From positions 1,188,144-1,252,143 of the forward strand of contig NZ_CP061288.1 of the NCBI RefSeq assembly GCF_018687355.1: 64,000 nt of DNA, in the 5' to 3' direction. Origin of the DNA: Polynucleobacter sp. VK25. GTDB taxonomy: Bacteria > Pseudomonadota > Gammaproteobacteria > Burkholderiales > Burkholderiaceae. This document shows, piece by piece, positions 55,210-63,770 of this stretch (the first letter of the stretch is position 1; every line of letters begins with the position of its first letter). The notes beneath the pieces were generated by a model. It was given only the letters and a program-made list of their open reading frames with translations, had not been told where the DNA came from and searched no databases. The position numbers and the translations under genes are program-made.

Positions 55210-55626
55210 ATGAAGGCGATCGTTTTCGACACCAATGTCTTGTTAGATCTCTTTGTCTTTAATGACTTTAGAGCGCTTCATATGAAGCAAGCGCTCATTG
55301 AAGGCAAGATAGATGCGCTAGCAACCCCAAATACTTTAGAAGAATTCATTGATGTGATTTCTCGCCCATTGTTTTCGCTAGATGAATCACAGCAGAAACA
55401 AATTGCTCTGCAATGGCAGAGTCTAGCAAGAGTTGTGGATGATCAATCCTTGAGTAAGGCCCCTTGGGTATGCCTAGATCCTGACGATCAGGTCTTCTTA
55501 GACATTGCCTATACCTTAAGGCCTTGCATATTAGTAAGCAAAGATAATGAAGTACTTCGCTTCGCGCACAAGGCATTAACAGAACAGGTTTTGATTACCG
55601 CTGATTACACAGTATTGGATCTATAG
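55210..55626 (+). CDS. PIN-domain protein, putative toxin-type ribonuclease
   Basis: 138 residues. PIN fold with the four-acid pattern apparently intact: FDTNVLLDL (Asp7), LEEFIDVI (Glu near 46), [12 protein letters not shown] (Asp near 95-99) and KDNEVL. It belongs to the family annotated as putative toxin components, but no antitoxin-sized gene lies next to it; the partner upstream is yaeQ. It may be a solitary housekeeping nuclease. Its last 6 bases overlap the convergent LLM gene. Confidence 0.85.
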   Translation: MKAIVFDTNVLLDLFVFNDFRALHMKQALIEGKIDALATPNTLEEFIDVISRPLFSLDESQQKQIALQWQSLARVVDDQSLSKAPWVCLDPDDQVFLDIAYTLRPCILVSKDNEVLRFAHKALTEQVLITADYTVLDL

Positions 55627-56619
55627 ACTTTGTGCAGCCTGTGCTGCAATTTCAAATGATCTCAGGCGGGCTTGATGATCATGAATTTGCCCAGTAAAGA
55701 TAATCTCATTGGCGCCAGTCAGATCCAGCCAATGCCGCATCTCTTTTTTGATAGTCTCGAATGATCCAACAACAGAGACCTGCAATGCATGGTCAGCGGT
55801 AGCCCTTTCATGAGGCTCACAAAATTCATCCAGATTGGCTATCGGGGGTGGTAACTGCCCTCTAGTATTCCTACGCATTCTGACAACGTTCTGCTGCAAA
55901 GTAGTAAAGAGATGTTGAGCTTGTTCATCAGTATCTGCAGCCACCACATTCATTACGAACGCTGCATATGGCTTGGCTTGTTGAGCCGATGGCTTGAAGA
56001 GGTCGCGGTAAATTTTCATTGCCTCAAGCAATTGCTCAGGCGCAAAGTGTGAGGCAAATGCATACGGCAGACCAAAGTGCGCAGCTAATTGGGCACCATA
56101 GAGGCTCGAACCCAAAATCCAAATCGGTACATTGGTGTTTATTCCGGGTATCGCCTTAACCGACTGACCCTCTTGAAGAGGGCCAAAGTAATGCTGTAGT
56201 TCTCGCACATCCTGCGGAAAGCGATCATCACTACCCAGCAAATCACGACGCAATGCCCTCGCCGTCATTTGATCAGTTCCAGGCGCCCTCCCTAGGCCCA
56301 ACTCGATTCGGCCAGGGTACAAGGACTCGAGCGTACCAAATTGCTCGGCAATCACTAAAGGGGCATGGTTAGGCAACATCACACCACCAGAGCCCAATCG
56401 AATATGAGAGGTGCCAGCAGCGATATAACCAATCAACACTGCTGTTGCAGAACTCGCATTACCGGTCATATTGTGATGCTCTGCTACCCAGTAGCGTGTA
56501 TAACCCCATTTTTCAGCATGCTGAGCCACATCCAAGGAGTTGCGAAGTGCATCGGCAGCAGTAAACCCCTGTGGAATCGGAGATATATCTAGAATGGAGT
56601 ATGGGATGGAATTTGCCAT
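55621..56619 (-). CDS. LLM-class flavin-dependent oxidoreductase
   Basis: 332 residues, bacterial luciferase-like TIM barrel. [22 protein letters not shown] at the N-terminus, [25 protein letters not shown] near 43 and [40 protein letters not shown] near 75 are characteristic. FMN or F420 would be the cofactor; FMN is expected in this lineage. Substrate unknown. Divergent from the DUF1653-like gene. Confidence 0.92.
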   Translation of the reverse strand: MANSIPYSILDISPIPQGFTAADALRNSLDVAQHAEKWGYTRYWVAEHHNMTGNASSATAVLIGYIAAGTSHIRLGSGGVMLPNHAPLVIAEQFGTLESLYPGRIELGLGRAPGTDQMTARALRRDLLGSDDRFPQDVRELQHYFGPLQEGQSVKAIPGINTNVPIWILGSSLYGAQLAAHFGLPYAFASHFAPEQLLEAMKIYRDLFKPSAQQAKPYAAFVMNVVAADTDEQAQHLFTTLQQNVVRMRRNTRGQLPPPIANLDEFCEPHERATADHALQVSVVGSFETIKKEMRHWLDLTGANEIIFTGQIHDHQARLRSFEIAAQAAQSL

Positions 56620-56652
56620 CGCTAGATCATACCGAGAAAGTGCATTGTTGAC

Positions 56653-56874
56653 ATGAGTAAACCCAAAATGGCTGACCCCGATGACGGCCTCTTTAAGCCG
56701 GGTAGCAAACTAAGGCATATCAAGACCGGTGGATTTTATAAAGTAGTCTTTCTGGCTAACGTAGAAGCTAGCCTTGAGCCAGCCTATGTTTATGAATCCA
56801 TGCAATCCCATGATTTTTGGATTAGACCCCAAGCCGAAATGGAAGATGGTCGCTTTGAACTCATCCCAGAATAA
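56653..56874 (+). CDS. Small DUF1653-like protein
   Basis: 73 residues. A compact fold with [33 protein letters not shown] and [17 protein letters not shown], matching the KPGxYRHxKGxxYxV...VYxx...WVRPxxMF pattern of DUF1653 proteins. Function unknown. Starts at 56653 or 56668 are possible. It precedes slyX by 14 bases, so the two are likely co-transcribed. Confidence 0.7.
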   Translation: MSKPKMADPDDGLFKPGSKLRHIKTGGFYKVVFLANVEASLEPAYVYESMQSHDFWIRPQAEMEDGRFELIPE

Positions 56875-56888
56875 GAAGGCAATTAACT

Positions 56889-57089
56889 ATGTCAGAAGAA
56901 CGAATCACCAATCTCGAAATTAAACTGAGCTTCACTGAAGATCTCATCGAGAAACTCAATGAGACGGTATACAAACAGCAGCAACAGATTGAATTTCTAT
57001 ATCGGGAGCTTAAGGTAATTAAAGAACAGGCCAGCAGCAGCGGTGGCGGAGGTGGCAGCCTCAAAGATGAAATCCCGCCACACTATTAA
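56889..57089 (+). CDS. slyX: SlyX family coiled-coil protein
   Basis: 66 residues. The N-terminal coiled coil (ERITNLEIKLSFTEDLIEKLNETV, about 3-26) and the conserved end DEIPPHY identify SlyX; a Ser/Gly linker (about 49-56) lies between. Function unknown. GAAGG 9 bases before the ATG supports the start. Confidence 0.88.
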   Translation: MSEERITNLEIKLSFTEDLIEKLNETVYKQQQQIEFLYRELKVIKEQASSSGGGGGSLKDEIPPHY

Positions 57090-57149
57090 TCAACTGCTAA
57101 TATAGGCTTTAGGCATAAACCCCTTACAACACATGCAAAGGATTCATCC

Positions 57150-57497
57150 ATGAGCAACTTAACATTATTTCTAGTCCAGTGGGGCTTAACTTCTTTATCC
57201 CTTTGGGTTGCTAGCTACATCTTTAGCGGCTTGCGCTTTGCTGACGGCGGTTCACTCATCATTGCCGCCCTACTCTTGGGCTTTGCCAATGCGATCGTTA
57301 AACCATTGCTGGTTTTATTCACGCTGCCTCTCACTGTAGTGACCATGGGTCTCTTCCTGCTAGTGATTAATGCATTAGTGCTCATGCTAGTTTCTGCTGT
57401 AGTCAGTGGCTTTACGATCTCTAGCTTCTGGACCGCATTCTTTGCCAGCATCTTTATTTCTTTATTCAGCCTTTTTATCAGTGGCTTAGTTTTCTAA
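57150..57497 (+). CDS. Phage holin superfamily IV-type (MmrPhol family) membrane protein
   Basis: 115 residues with four membrane segments (about 5-25, 33-53, 57-85, 92-114) and the LLLGFANAIVKPLLVLFTLPLTVVTMGLFLLVINALVLM stretch typical of this widespread family. Despite the holin name it is a chromosomal housekeeping-type gene, and no phage gene is nearby. Function unknown. Confidence 0.85.
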   Translation: MSNLTLFLVQWGLTSLSLWVASYIFSGLRFADGGSLIIAALLLGFANAIVKPLLVLFTLPLTVVTMGLFLLVINALVLMLVSAVVSGFTISSFWTAFFASIFISLFSLFISGLVF

Positions 57498-57534
57498 GAG
57501 GTAGATTTACAAGCTTAGTAAGTCTTATCCACTC

Positions 57535-59334
57535 TTATTTGCTTGCGGGATAGATATCCGACCAAGAGTGCAGCGCTGTTTTGCATGGCTGCGACTTGGT
57601 CGCCAATGATTTAGCGTTCTCAGCAGCAATACTGATGCCACCAGTCAAAAAGCCCAGCCCAATAGAGACGGCGCTGTTCACTACACCCGCTTTATTTACC
57701 CCAGCTTGTGGGTTTTGCAGGGTTCCCTCAATTTTCACCAGACCGCCAAGATCCAATCCCGTTGTAAGGCCTGATTTTTCTCTTGGATTAATGTTGATAT
57801 TAAGGGCTTCGCTTGCAAGATTGATAGAGCCCGCCAGGGTAATATCAAGACGATCGGTCTCTACTCCAACCGAATTCTGAATATTGACCATCCCATTGTT
57901 GATCGGTAGATAGGCAACAGCACACTCCAAGATAGTTTGGGTAGATTTTTTTCGCATTGGATTCACTGCATCGAATACCGTAATGACAAAGTCTCCGCCC
58001 TTGTTAATAAACTTTGAATCTAATTTGGCTTGACCAACTGAGATCTGAATAGCACCAGTAGCTCGGCTAGCCATTTGATGCAGACTTACTCCGCTGGCCC
58101 GCAAGTTCCATGCTACTTGTGCATTGCCACCAGATACTCTGGCACTGGAATCAGCAGTGGCAATAATTTGCTCTAAGGTAAAGTCTTTTGCCATACCCTT
58201 CATCGTCATTTTTGGGGAGGCGCCATCAAATTCAGAAATAGAAAGTTGTGCTTGAGCGCTTCCTTTGCCAACGTTAAAACTCACATCATTTGCATCAATC
58301 GCATTTTTCTTGAATTGCAAGCTCGTCTTAAAGTTGGTAAATGGCGCTTGATTGGGCACCCCTAATTCAGCAATATTGATCTTGATGCTGCCATCAGCCA
58401 AAGGTAAAAGGTCGAAAGGCAATGCATTGTCTGAGAAAAAGAACTTTCCTTGAGATTGATGGGTGCTTGTATGACTAGCTTTTCCGCTTGAGCCAGCTAT
58501 CGCAGCAGATCCAGCCAAAGGAGCCAAATCAAAGGATTTGGAGTTAAGGTTAATGCTAAATTGCGGCAAGACTTGAGGCTTCTTATCAATCTCGCCAGTA
58601 ATTGCAAGCGACTTTCCATTCAAGGTAAGCGTTAGATCAAGATCCATTTTTACCGGAGATTGATTCCAGGCGAAATAAGCATTTCGTAAGGAACCTGTTT
58701 TACCTTTGAGATTTAAGGTGTAGTTGGCATATTGCAGATCCATCATAATCGTCGATTTCCCATGCCCACCATCAAGATTTAATTTAGGAACCTTTAATGA
58801 CTTTGTAGCTTGATTTCCATCCTGGTAATTGATGCGCGCATCAACAACATCCAATGTCTGAAATGAGACAAACGTATTATCAGAAGAACTACTTGCCGTT
58901 GTTTGAGCTGCTGAATTATCAGCAGTCAAGGATGGAGCAGTCAGATTCCAATTGCCTTCGCCGGCTTTATTAGTTTGTAAATTGGCCTCAAGCCCCACTA
59001 CGCCAATTCTGCTGATCTCAACACTACCCTTGATCAAGGGTAATAACTTAATATCCAATTCCACTTTCTTGAAGGTCAGCAAATCGGGATTACTTGCCCA
59101 TGATGCATTGCTCAAAGATAACTGCTCCGCCTTGACGCTAATGGAGGGAAAAAAACTCAGACTGACTGGCCCGGCGATTTTTAACTCACGTCCAGTAGCG
59201 TCTTTGACTGAAGAACTCAGTAGCTGAGTTAATTGAGCAGGGTTGATAAAGGATGCCGCATACCAGGCACCTAGACCTGCCACGACTAGAAAGCCTATAA
59301 AAGCAAATAGGGAAATCTTGAGAGTTTTGTTCAC
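57535..59334 (-). CDS. AsmA-family envelope protein
   Basis: 599 residues. One N-terminal membrane helix (about 7-28), then an AsmA N-terminal domain (DATGRELKIAGPVSLSFFPSISVKAEQLSLSNASW, about 44-78, ending in a KVELDIKLLPLIKGSVEISRI segment) and a long beta-rich body with the AsmA_2 C-terminal region (LDITLAGSINLASEALNININPREKSG near 520). These inner-membrane-anchored periplasmic proteins are linked to lipid transport and outer-membrane homeostasis. Confidence 0.88.
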   Translation of the reverse strand: MNKTLKISLFAFIGFLVVAGLGAWYAASFINPAQLTQLLSSSVKDATGRELKIAGPVSLSFFPSISVKAEQLSLSNASWASNPDLLTFKKVELDIKLLPLIKGSVEISRIGVVGLEANLQTNKAGEGNWNLTAPSLTADNSAAQTTASSSSDNTFVSFQTLDVVDARINYQDGNQATKSLKVPKLNLDGGHGKSTIMMDLQYANYTLNLKGKTGSLRNAYFAWNQSPVKMDLDLTLTLNGKSLAITGEIDKKPQVLPQFSINLNSKSFDLAPLAGSAAIAGSSGKASHTSTHQSQGKFFFSDNALPFDLLPLADGSIKINIAELGVPNQAPFTNFKTSLQFKKNAIDANDVSFNVGKGSAQAQLSISEFDGASPKMTMKGMAKDFTLEQIIATADSSARVSGGNAQVAWNLRASGVSLHQMASRATGAIQISVGQAKLDSKFINKGGDFVITVFDAVNPMRKKSTQTILECAVAYLPINNGMVNIQNSVGVETDRLDITLAGSINLASEALNININPREKSGLTTGLDLGGLVKIEGTLQNPQAGVNKAGVVNSAVSIGLGFLTGGISIAAENAKSLATKSQPCKTALHSWSDIYPASK

Positions 59335-59399
59335 TTAGCCATTCTAAATCCACCTATGGATATTGCCAGCCATAATTCCTCCGAGACTAAAATAGGCAG

Positions 59400-59744
59400 A
59401 TGAGCACAGATAATCTACCGAAGTGTCCTGCCTGTCAGGAAGATATGACCTACCCAGATGGAGAGAATTACGTTTGCGCCCAGTGTGGCCATGAATGGCC
59501 TATTGCTGGTGCCGCTGTAGAGGCTGAGGTCGGATTAATCGTAAAAGATGCCAACGGCAATTTGCTGGCTGATGGCGATACCGTCACCCTCATTAAGGAC
59601 CTCAAGGTGAAGGGCTCATCAACCACCCTCAAGGTTGGCACCAAGATCAAGGGGATTCGCCTAGTATCTGGCGATCATGAAGTTGATTGCAAAACAGAGG
59701 CCGGCAATATGCTGCTCAAAGCCTGCTTTCTGAAAAAAGCCTAG
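59400..59744 (+). CDS. yjdM: YjdM (formerly PhnA) zinc-ribbon protein
   Basis: 114 residues. N-terminal zinc ribbon [25 protein letters not shown] (two CxxC pairs, about residues 8-32) and a C-terminal SH3-like domain ([25 protein letters not shown], about 48-72). Full length for the family, which despite its old name is not a proven phosphonoacetate hydrolase. Confidence 0.93.
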   Translation: MSTDNLPKCPACQEDMTYPDGENYVCAQCGHEWPIAGAAVEAEVGLIVKDANGNLLADGDTVTLIKDLKVKGSSTTLKVGTKIKGIRLVSGDHEVDCKTEAGNMLLKACFLKKA

Positions 59745-59764
59745 TTCTTTTCGAATCTAGGCTT
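59733..59764 (-). terminator. Terminator of the YdcH-like gene
   Basis: On the minus strand AAGCCTAG and CTAGGCTT form an 8-bp stem with a 12-base loop, followed by TTTTTTC. The stem covers the yjdM stop codon on the other strand. Confidence 0.8.
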
Positions 59765-59780
59765 CCCGTCCTAAGATAGT

Positions 59781-59996
59781 TTAAGTGCTTGCCTTTTTAA
59801 GGACGGCATAAATTTGATCTTTCAGAAGTAGCTTTTCCTTTTTCAAGGTCTCAATCTCCTCTGGGGTACTTGGCTCAGAATGCGCCTCCATTCTCTGAAT
59901 CTTTTGATCCAAGTTATTGTGTTTATCAAACAAATGCGAGAAATGACGATCAGACGTTTTCAGCTTAGTGATAAGTTCGCGATATTCAGGAAACAT
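59781..59996 (-). CDS. YdcH-family (DUF465) small helical protein
   Basis: 71 residues. A helical hairpin with FPEYRELITKLKTSDRHFSHLFDKHNNLDQKIQRME in the first half and EEIETLKKEKLLLKDQIYAVL in the second, the DUF465 pattern. Function unknown. Confidence 0.87.
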   Translation of the reverse strand: MFPEYRELITKLKTSDRHFSHLFDKHNNLDQKIQRMEAHSEPSTPEEIETLKKEKLLLKDQIYAVLKKAST

Positions 59997-60214
59997 AGAC
60001 CCTCTTCATATTTAGGTTGTATAAAAAAGTCGGTACTTTTAGTGTAGCAACCCTGTATTGCAAGAACAATAGCTTCCACCATCTATTTATTTCACCTCTC
60101 CCCTTGTAATCCGAGGGACAAACCCCACATAGGAAAGGTGAATTCCTGCTGAAATTTGCAGTAATATTAGTGGTGCATTACGCACAATAACTACCGAAAG
60201 AAGGGTAATAAACC

Positions 60215-61093
60215 ATGGCTACAAAGAAGTCTCCAGCAAAAAAGAAAGTAGCTACCAAGGTGGTAACAAAAGCCCCTGCAAAAAAAGCTGTCAAGAAAGT
60301 TGCTGCTAAGAAAGTCGCAAGCAAAAAGACAGTGAAAAAGGTAGTGAAAAAACCGGCAGCTAAGAAAGTGGCTGCAAAGAAGCCTATCGCTAAAAAGGCG
60401 GCAGTTAAGAAAACAACGGCAAAGAAAGTTGCTGCTAAAAAGCCAGTAGCGAAGAAGGTTGCCAAGAAAACCGTTAAACCAACTTCATCTAAATCTCCTA
60501 AGGTAGACCAATATGGTCTAGAGCAAGATGATGAGTTTTACGGTCTGTATTTTGCAAAATCTACAAACAAGGGGTTGGTTGAAGTAAAGCCTTGTACCTT
60601 CTCTCTCATGTATTGGTGGAAAGGTTTGCTTGGCTATCCCGACATGATTGAGATCTCCAAAGGCAGCAATACTGCAATGTTGCAGTTTGAGTCTACTTTT
60701 GGTGGCGGCGACTCTGGCGAGACCGAGTTAACAGAAAAAGATGTCTTGGATATCGATCACATCATTGAAGTTGATGAAGAAGAGATGATGATCTCCCTCT
60801 ACTCTTATGTACCTATCCCGGTGCCAGAGAAATTAGTTGGAGCCTTGAGTCTTGCTGTTCTCAATATCAACCCAGAAACTCGCTACGGCAGCCTAGAAAT
60901 CTGCCCAACCGAGAATGAAGAAGGTGTTACTGAGCATTTCTTGCGTTATCGTGCTGCAACCTATTTGCGCAGCATCAAGTCAGGCAAGGTAGAAGCTATC
61001 GAGAGCATGGTTACCAATGGCTCTGAGTTCTTTGGTCTTGCTTTAGATGCGATGTGCGTCAATAAGTCGATTAAGAAATGGTTGCTTAGCTAA
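60215..61093 (+). CDS. Fusion of a histone H1-like Lys/Ala tail and a YbjN-like globular domain
   Basis: 292 residues. Residues 2-90 are almost entirely Lys, Ala and Val in (A/V)KK(V/A)-type repeats, like histone H1-type tails and AlgP. Residues 100-292 are a normal globular acidic domain: a QDDEFYGLYFA start, an acidic EVDEEEMMISLYSYVPIP strand, then AVLNINPETRYGSLEICP and FLRYRAATYL near the end. The latter part resembles the YbjN/secretion-chaperone-like fold, but this is inferred by eye only. No catalytic motif is seen. A polycationic tail would bind DNA, RNA or polyphosphate. Preceded by AAGAAGG. Confidence 0.75.
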   Translation: MATKKSPAKKKVATKVVTKAPAKKAVKKVAAKKVASKKTVKKVVKKPAAKKVAAKKPIAKKAAVKKTTAKKVAAKKPVAKKVAKKTVKPTSSKSPKVDQYGLEQDDEFYGLYFAKSTNKGLVEVKPCTFSLMYWWKGLLGYPDMIEISKGSNTAMLQFESTFGGGDSGETELTEKDVLDIDHIIEVDEEEMMISLYSYVPIPVPEKLVGALSLAVLNINPETRYGSLEICPTENEEGVTEHFLRYRAATYLRSIKSGKVEAIESMVTNGSEFFGLALDAMCVNKSIKKWLLS

Positions 61094-61107
61094 CCAAGAC
61101 TAGTAAA

Positions 61108-61128
61108 TGGCAGATTAACTACCTGCCA
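61108..61128. terminator. Weak stem-loop between convergent genes
   Basis: TGGCAG (61108-61113) and CTGCCA (61123-61128) pair around a 9-base loop between the fusion-protein gene and the small lipoprotein gene. No strong U-run follows. Confidence 0.4.
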
Positions 61129-61386
61129 CTATCTGCAAAGATAGATGTAAGTTAAGGGAAAACGGTCATTGACCGTTTTTCTGCTTTCTAGAATCGTCAC
61201 AGTTCTTTTACCCTGCTTCTTGCATTCTGCAAGAGCAGCTTCCTGGGCCTCGCTCTCTTTTGCAGTTTTAGGCGCATGTACACCAATCGTGCCATCAGAT
61301 TGTTGATAGACGCCAAATTCACTTTGCGGTGTAGAGCAAGCAGCTAACAGCAAATACATCAGAAGAAATAAATAGCGACTTAACAT
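61129..61386 (-). CDS. Small lipoprotein of unknown function
   Basis: 85 residues. A type II signal peptide (LFLLMYLLLAACS, lipobox LAAC with Cys17) predicts a lipidated envelope protein. The mature part is short and charged, with one further Cys pair (ECKKQ, YLCR) that could form a disulfide. I do not recognise the family. Located downstream of acr3 on the other side of a short gap and convergent with the fusion-protein gene. Confidence 0.7.
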   Translation of the reverse strand: MLSRYLFLLMYLLLAACSTPQSEFGVYQQSDGTIGVHAPKTAKESEAQEAALAECKKQGKRTVTILESRKTVNDRFPLTYIYLCR

Positions 61387-61465
61387 TTTGAATGCTGCCT
61401 AACAGATAAGGGATGAATGAATTCTATCTTACCCCCAATGATGGAAAGCAAGAATTTACAGCCAA

Positions 61466-62512
61466 TTAGGCGGCCTGAAAGAACTTCTCTTTAAGCTTTA
61501 GCGCAACCGAGACTAGACCCACCATGATAGGCACCTCTACCAAGGGCCCAATTACAGCAGCAAATGCAGCTCCTGAGTTGATTCCAAATACAGCAATCGC
61601 AACTGCAATAGCTAGCTCAAAGTTGTTACTAGATGCTGTGAACGATAAGGTGCAGCAGCGCTTGTACTCAATGCCCATCTTGATAGTGATAAAGAATGTC
61701 AGCAGAAACATCACCACAAAGAACGCCAAGAGCGGAATAGCGATAGTAACGACATCCATTGGTAGCTGAAGGATTAATTTACCCTTCAAACTAAACATCA
61801 CCACAATCGTAAAGAGCAAGGCAATTAAAGTGAGTTTGCCAATTCTGGGTACGAAATTATTTTGATACCACTCTTTTGATACAAATTTGAGGGCAATATA
61901 TCTGGTTAAGAATCCTGCAACACAAGGAACGCCTAGATAGATTGCAACAGTTTTAGCAATTTCGCCAATGGTGATATTGACAACGGAGCCTGCAAAGCCA
62001 AAGTACGGCGGCAAGACAGTTAAGAAGAAATAAGCATACAAGCTAAAGAACAGCACCTGGAAGACGGCATTAAAGGCAACCAAGCCAGCCGCATACTCTG
62101 TAGAGCCTTTAGCAATATCGTTCCAAACAATCACCATAGCAATACATGGCGCTATACCAATCAAGATCAGTCCCGCCATGTATTCCGGCTGATTGGGAAC
62201 AAAAATAATGGCCAAGAAGAACATCAAGGTGGGCGCAACAATCCAATTGAGCAGGAATGCCAAGCCAAAGATCCGCTTATCCCTAAAAACATCAGGTAGG
62301 TCTTCGTATTTGACCTTGGCAAACGGTGGATACATCATCAAGATCAATCCAATGGCAATCGGGATATTCGTAGTGCCCGTTTGAAAAGAGTTAATGAACC
62401 CCTCTACCCCAGGGACAAAATATCCCAAACCTATTCCTGCTGCCATGGCAGCAAAAATCCACACCGTAAGATATCTATCTAAAAACGAGAGTTTGCTGGT
62501 AACTGTATTCAT
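61466..62512 (-). CDS. acr3: ACR3-type arsenite efflux transporter
   Basis: 348 residues with about ten membrane segments. ACR3 signatures: [22 protein letters not shown] near residue 49, the conserved catalytic Cys in [20 protein letters not shown] near residue 122, and [21 protein letters not shown] near 295. It exports arsenite from the cytoplasm using the proton gradient. Its ATG overlaps the arsC stop by 4 bases; last gene of arsR-arsC-acr3. Confidence 0.95.
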   Translation of the reverse strand: MNTVTSKLSFLDRYLTVWIFAAMAAGIGLGYFVPGVEGFINSFQTGTTNIPIAIGLILMMYPPFAKVKYEDLPDVFRDKRIFGLAFLLNWIVAPTLMFFLAIIFVPNQPEYMAGLILIGIAPCIAMVIVWNDIAKGSTEYAAGLVAFNAVFQVLFFSLYAYFFLTVLPPYFGFAGSVVNITIGEIAKTVAIYLGVPCVAGFLTRYIALKFVSKEWYQNNFVPRIGKLTLIALLFTIVVMFSLKGKLILQLPMDVVTIAIPLLAFFVVMFLLTFFITIKMGIEYKRCCTLSFTASSNNFELAIAVAIAVFGINSGAAFAAVIGPLVEVPIMVGLVSVALKLKEKFFQAA

Positions 62513-62988
62513 GATTTGCTGTGAATTTCTTGAAGGCTGATAGAGTTAAGTTGCTCGATTGGCAGTTCAGACAATAGATCAATACGTTTTTTTAGGCCAA
62601 TCATGACTTCTTTAAATGCACGACGTTTATCGTCATCCGATCCAGCTGCTTGCGATGGATCCGGGAATCCCCAATGGGCGGTAGCTGGCTTACCTGGCCA
62701 GAATGGACAGGCCTCGCCCGCTGCATTGTCACAAACTGTAACAATGAAATCCATCTTTGGAGCCTCTGGCAATCCAAATTCATCCCAAGACTTAGAACGC
62801 AACCTTGATTCGTCGTAACCCATCTGTAAGGCTAGCTCACGGGCAAATGGATTTACAGATGTCCCCGGAGTAGATCCAGCGGAATAACCCACGAACTTGC
62901 CGCTGGCATGCGTTGAAGCAAGCGCTTCCCCCAAGACAGAGCGAGCAGAATTATGTGTGCATAAAAAGAGAATGTTGTATTGCTTCAT
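62509..62988 (-). CDS. arsC: Arsenate reductase ArsC, low-molecular-weight phosphatase type
   Basis: 159 residues. The active-site loop CTHNSARS (Cys10, Arg16) and the KSWDEF segment near residue 65 fit the phosphatase-like ArsC family; [20 protein letters not shown] (about 80-99) carries the additional cysteines used in the redox relay. It reduces arsenate to arsenite for export by ACR3. Overlaps arsR by 4 bases and acr3 by 4 bases. Confidence 0.94.
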   Translation of the reverse strand: MKQYNILFLCTHNSARSVLGEALASTHASGKFVGYSAGSTPGTSVNPFARELALQMGYDESRLRSKSWDEFGLPEAPKMDFIVTVCDNAAGEACPFWPGKPATAHWGFPDPSQAAGSDDDKRRAFKEVMIGLKKRIDLLSELPIEQLNSISLQEIHSKS

Positions 62989-63314
62989 TTTGCCTTCGCC
63001 TTTTTGGTGATCGATACTGGAGCACAGGCTTTGCCGCCACAGCAGTTTTCAAGCAAGAACGCGCTAAGCTCTTGAACCAAGCTAGCATTGGGTCGATAGA
63101 TGAGATTGCGACTCTGGCGCTCTACTGACAATAAATCCGCCCCCATCAATTCTTTTAGATGAAAGCTGAGTGTGGCGTTGGCTACGCCAAGTTTTTCAAT
63201 AATTTCACCGGGCGTTAATCCAGTATCACCACGCTGCACTACTAAGCGAAATATATTTAAACGGGTCTCTTGGCCCAGCGCTAGAAATGCTTTGATGGCA
63301 TCAGTGTTTTTCAT
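62985..63314 (-). CDS. arsR: ArsR-family arsenic-responsive repressor
   Basis: 109 residues. Winged helix with LTPGEIIEKLGVANATLSFHLKELMGADLL (about 33-62). The classic ELCVCDL sensor motif in the DNA-binding region is absent. Instead three cysteines cluster at the C-terminus (Cys91, Cys92, Cys97 in NCCGGKAC), resembling the alternative As(III) site of Acidithiobacillus-type ArsR (a CC plus downstream Cys). A perfect palindrome 16 bases before the start is the likely operator. Confidence 0.94.
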   Translation of the reverse strand: MKNTDAIKAFLALGQETRLNIFRLVVQRGDTGLTPGEIIEKLGVANATLSFHLKELMGADLLSVERQSRNLIYRPNASLVQELSAFLLENCCGGKACAPVSITKKAKAK

Positions 63315-63329
63315 ATTTCCAATTATATA

Positions 63330-63343
63330 GAAATATATATTTC
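63330..63343. promoter_or_regulatory. Candidate ArsR operator
   Basis: GAAATATATATTTC is a perfect 14-bp palindrome between the ars promoter elements (TATAAT-like sequence follows on the minus strand) and the arsR start. Position and symmetry fit autorepression. Confidence 0.65.
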
Positions 63344-63370
63344 AAGAATGTGACATACAACCTCCGATAA

Positions 63371-63399
63371 CTGACATATAACTGTCATATAAGTGTCAT
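63371..63399 (+). promoter_or_regulatory. PhoB box: three tandem CTGTCAT-type repeats
   Basis: CTGACAT (63371-63377), CTGTCAT (63382-63388) and GTGTCAT (63393-63399) are spaced by ATAA, giving an exact 11-bp period. The last two match the PhoB consensus (two 7-bp direct repeats with a 4-bp A/T spacer). A -10-like TAGCTT follows 13 bases later at 63413-63418, at a distance much like the E. coli phoA promoter. It points to the histone-like protein and ppk2. Confidence 0.85.
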
Positions 63400-63412
63400 A
63401 TACGCTTGAAAA

Positions 63413-63418
63413 TAGCTT
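63413..63418 (+). promoter_or_regulatory. Candidate -10 box of the PhoB-dependent promoter
   Basis: TAGCTT at the spacing from the PhoB repeats expected when PhoB replaces the -35 contact. It would give a leader of about 70 bases before the ATG at 63495. Confidence 0.5.
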
Positions 63419-63494
63419 GAATAGAACGTAGGATTTGTTGAGAGCCATCTCATATTCAACAATATTTGAGCCACACATCCATATAGGAATAAAC

Positions 63495-63770
63495 ATGAGT
63501 CAAAAGAAATTGGTCAAACAGTTATTTAAAAAGCTCGATAAATTAGAGTCCGACAGAGAGAAGTTGATCGATAAGCTTGCAAAAGCATTAGAGAAGCTCG
63601 ATAAAAAAGAGGCGGCCAAAAAGACACCCGCCAAGAAAGCCGCAGTGAAGAAGGTATCAGCCAAGAAAGCTTCAGCTAAAAAAGTTGCAGCAAAGAAGGC
63701 GCCAGCTAAAAAAGCAGCGGCCAAGAAAGCCCCCGCCAAAAAGACACTCAGTCCAAGCGAAGCTAGCTGA
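63495..63770 (+). CDS. Histone H1/AlgP-like protein: coiled coil plus Lys/Ala tail
   Basis: 91 residues from the ATG at 63495, chosen because AGGA lies 7 bases upstream; the upstream start at 63435 has no such site. Residues 1-38 form a charged heptad-like helix ([20 protein letters not shown], then a KLAKALEKL repeat), so self-association is likely. Residues 39-84 are (A/P)KK(A/V)-type repeats typical of bacterial H1-like proteins, which bind DNA, RNA or polyphosphate. The stop overlaps the ppk2 start by one base (TGATG), so they are co-translated, downstream of a PhoB box. Confidence 0.85.
   Translation: MSQKKLVKQLFKKLDKLESDREKLIDKLAKALEKLDKKEAAKKTPAKKAAVKKVSAKKASAKKVAAKKAPAKKAAAKKAPAKKTLSPSEAS

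Noticed and set aside
57150..57497. Holin-like gene as a sign of prophage
   Set aside because: The family is a common chromosomal membrane protein and no integrase, capsid, lysin or attachment site is near.
60178..60465. Hydrophobic Phe/Ala-rich open frame opposite the Lys/Ala repeats
   Set aside because: Direct consequence of the AAG/GCT-rich repeat on the opposite strand, as is the similar frame at 63500-63778; neither is likely to be translated.
63345..63356. Fourth PhoB repeat (TGACAT at 63351)
   Set aside because: Its offset from the first clear repeat is 21 bases rather than 22, so it is out of phase with the 11-bp period.
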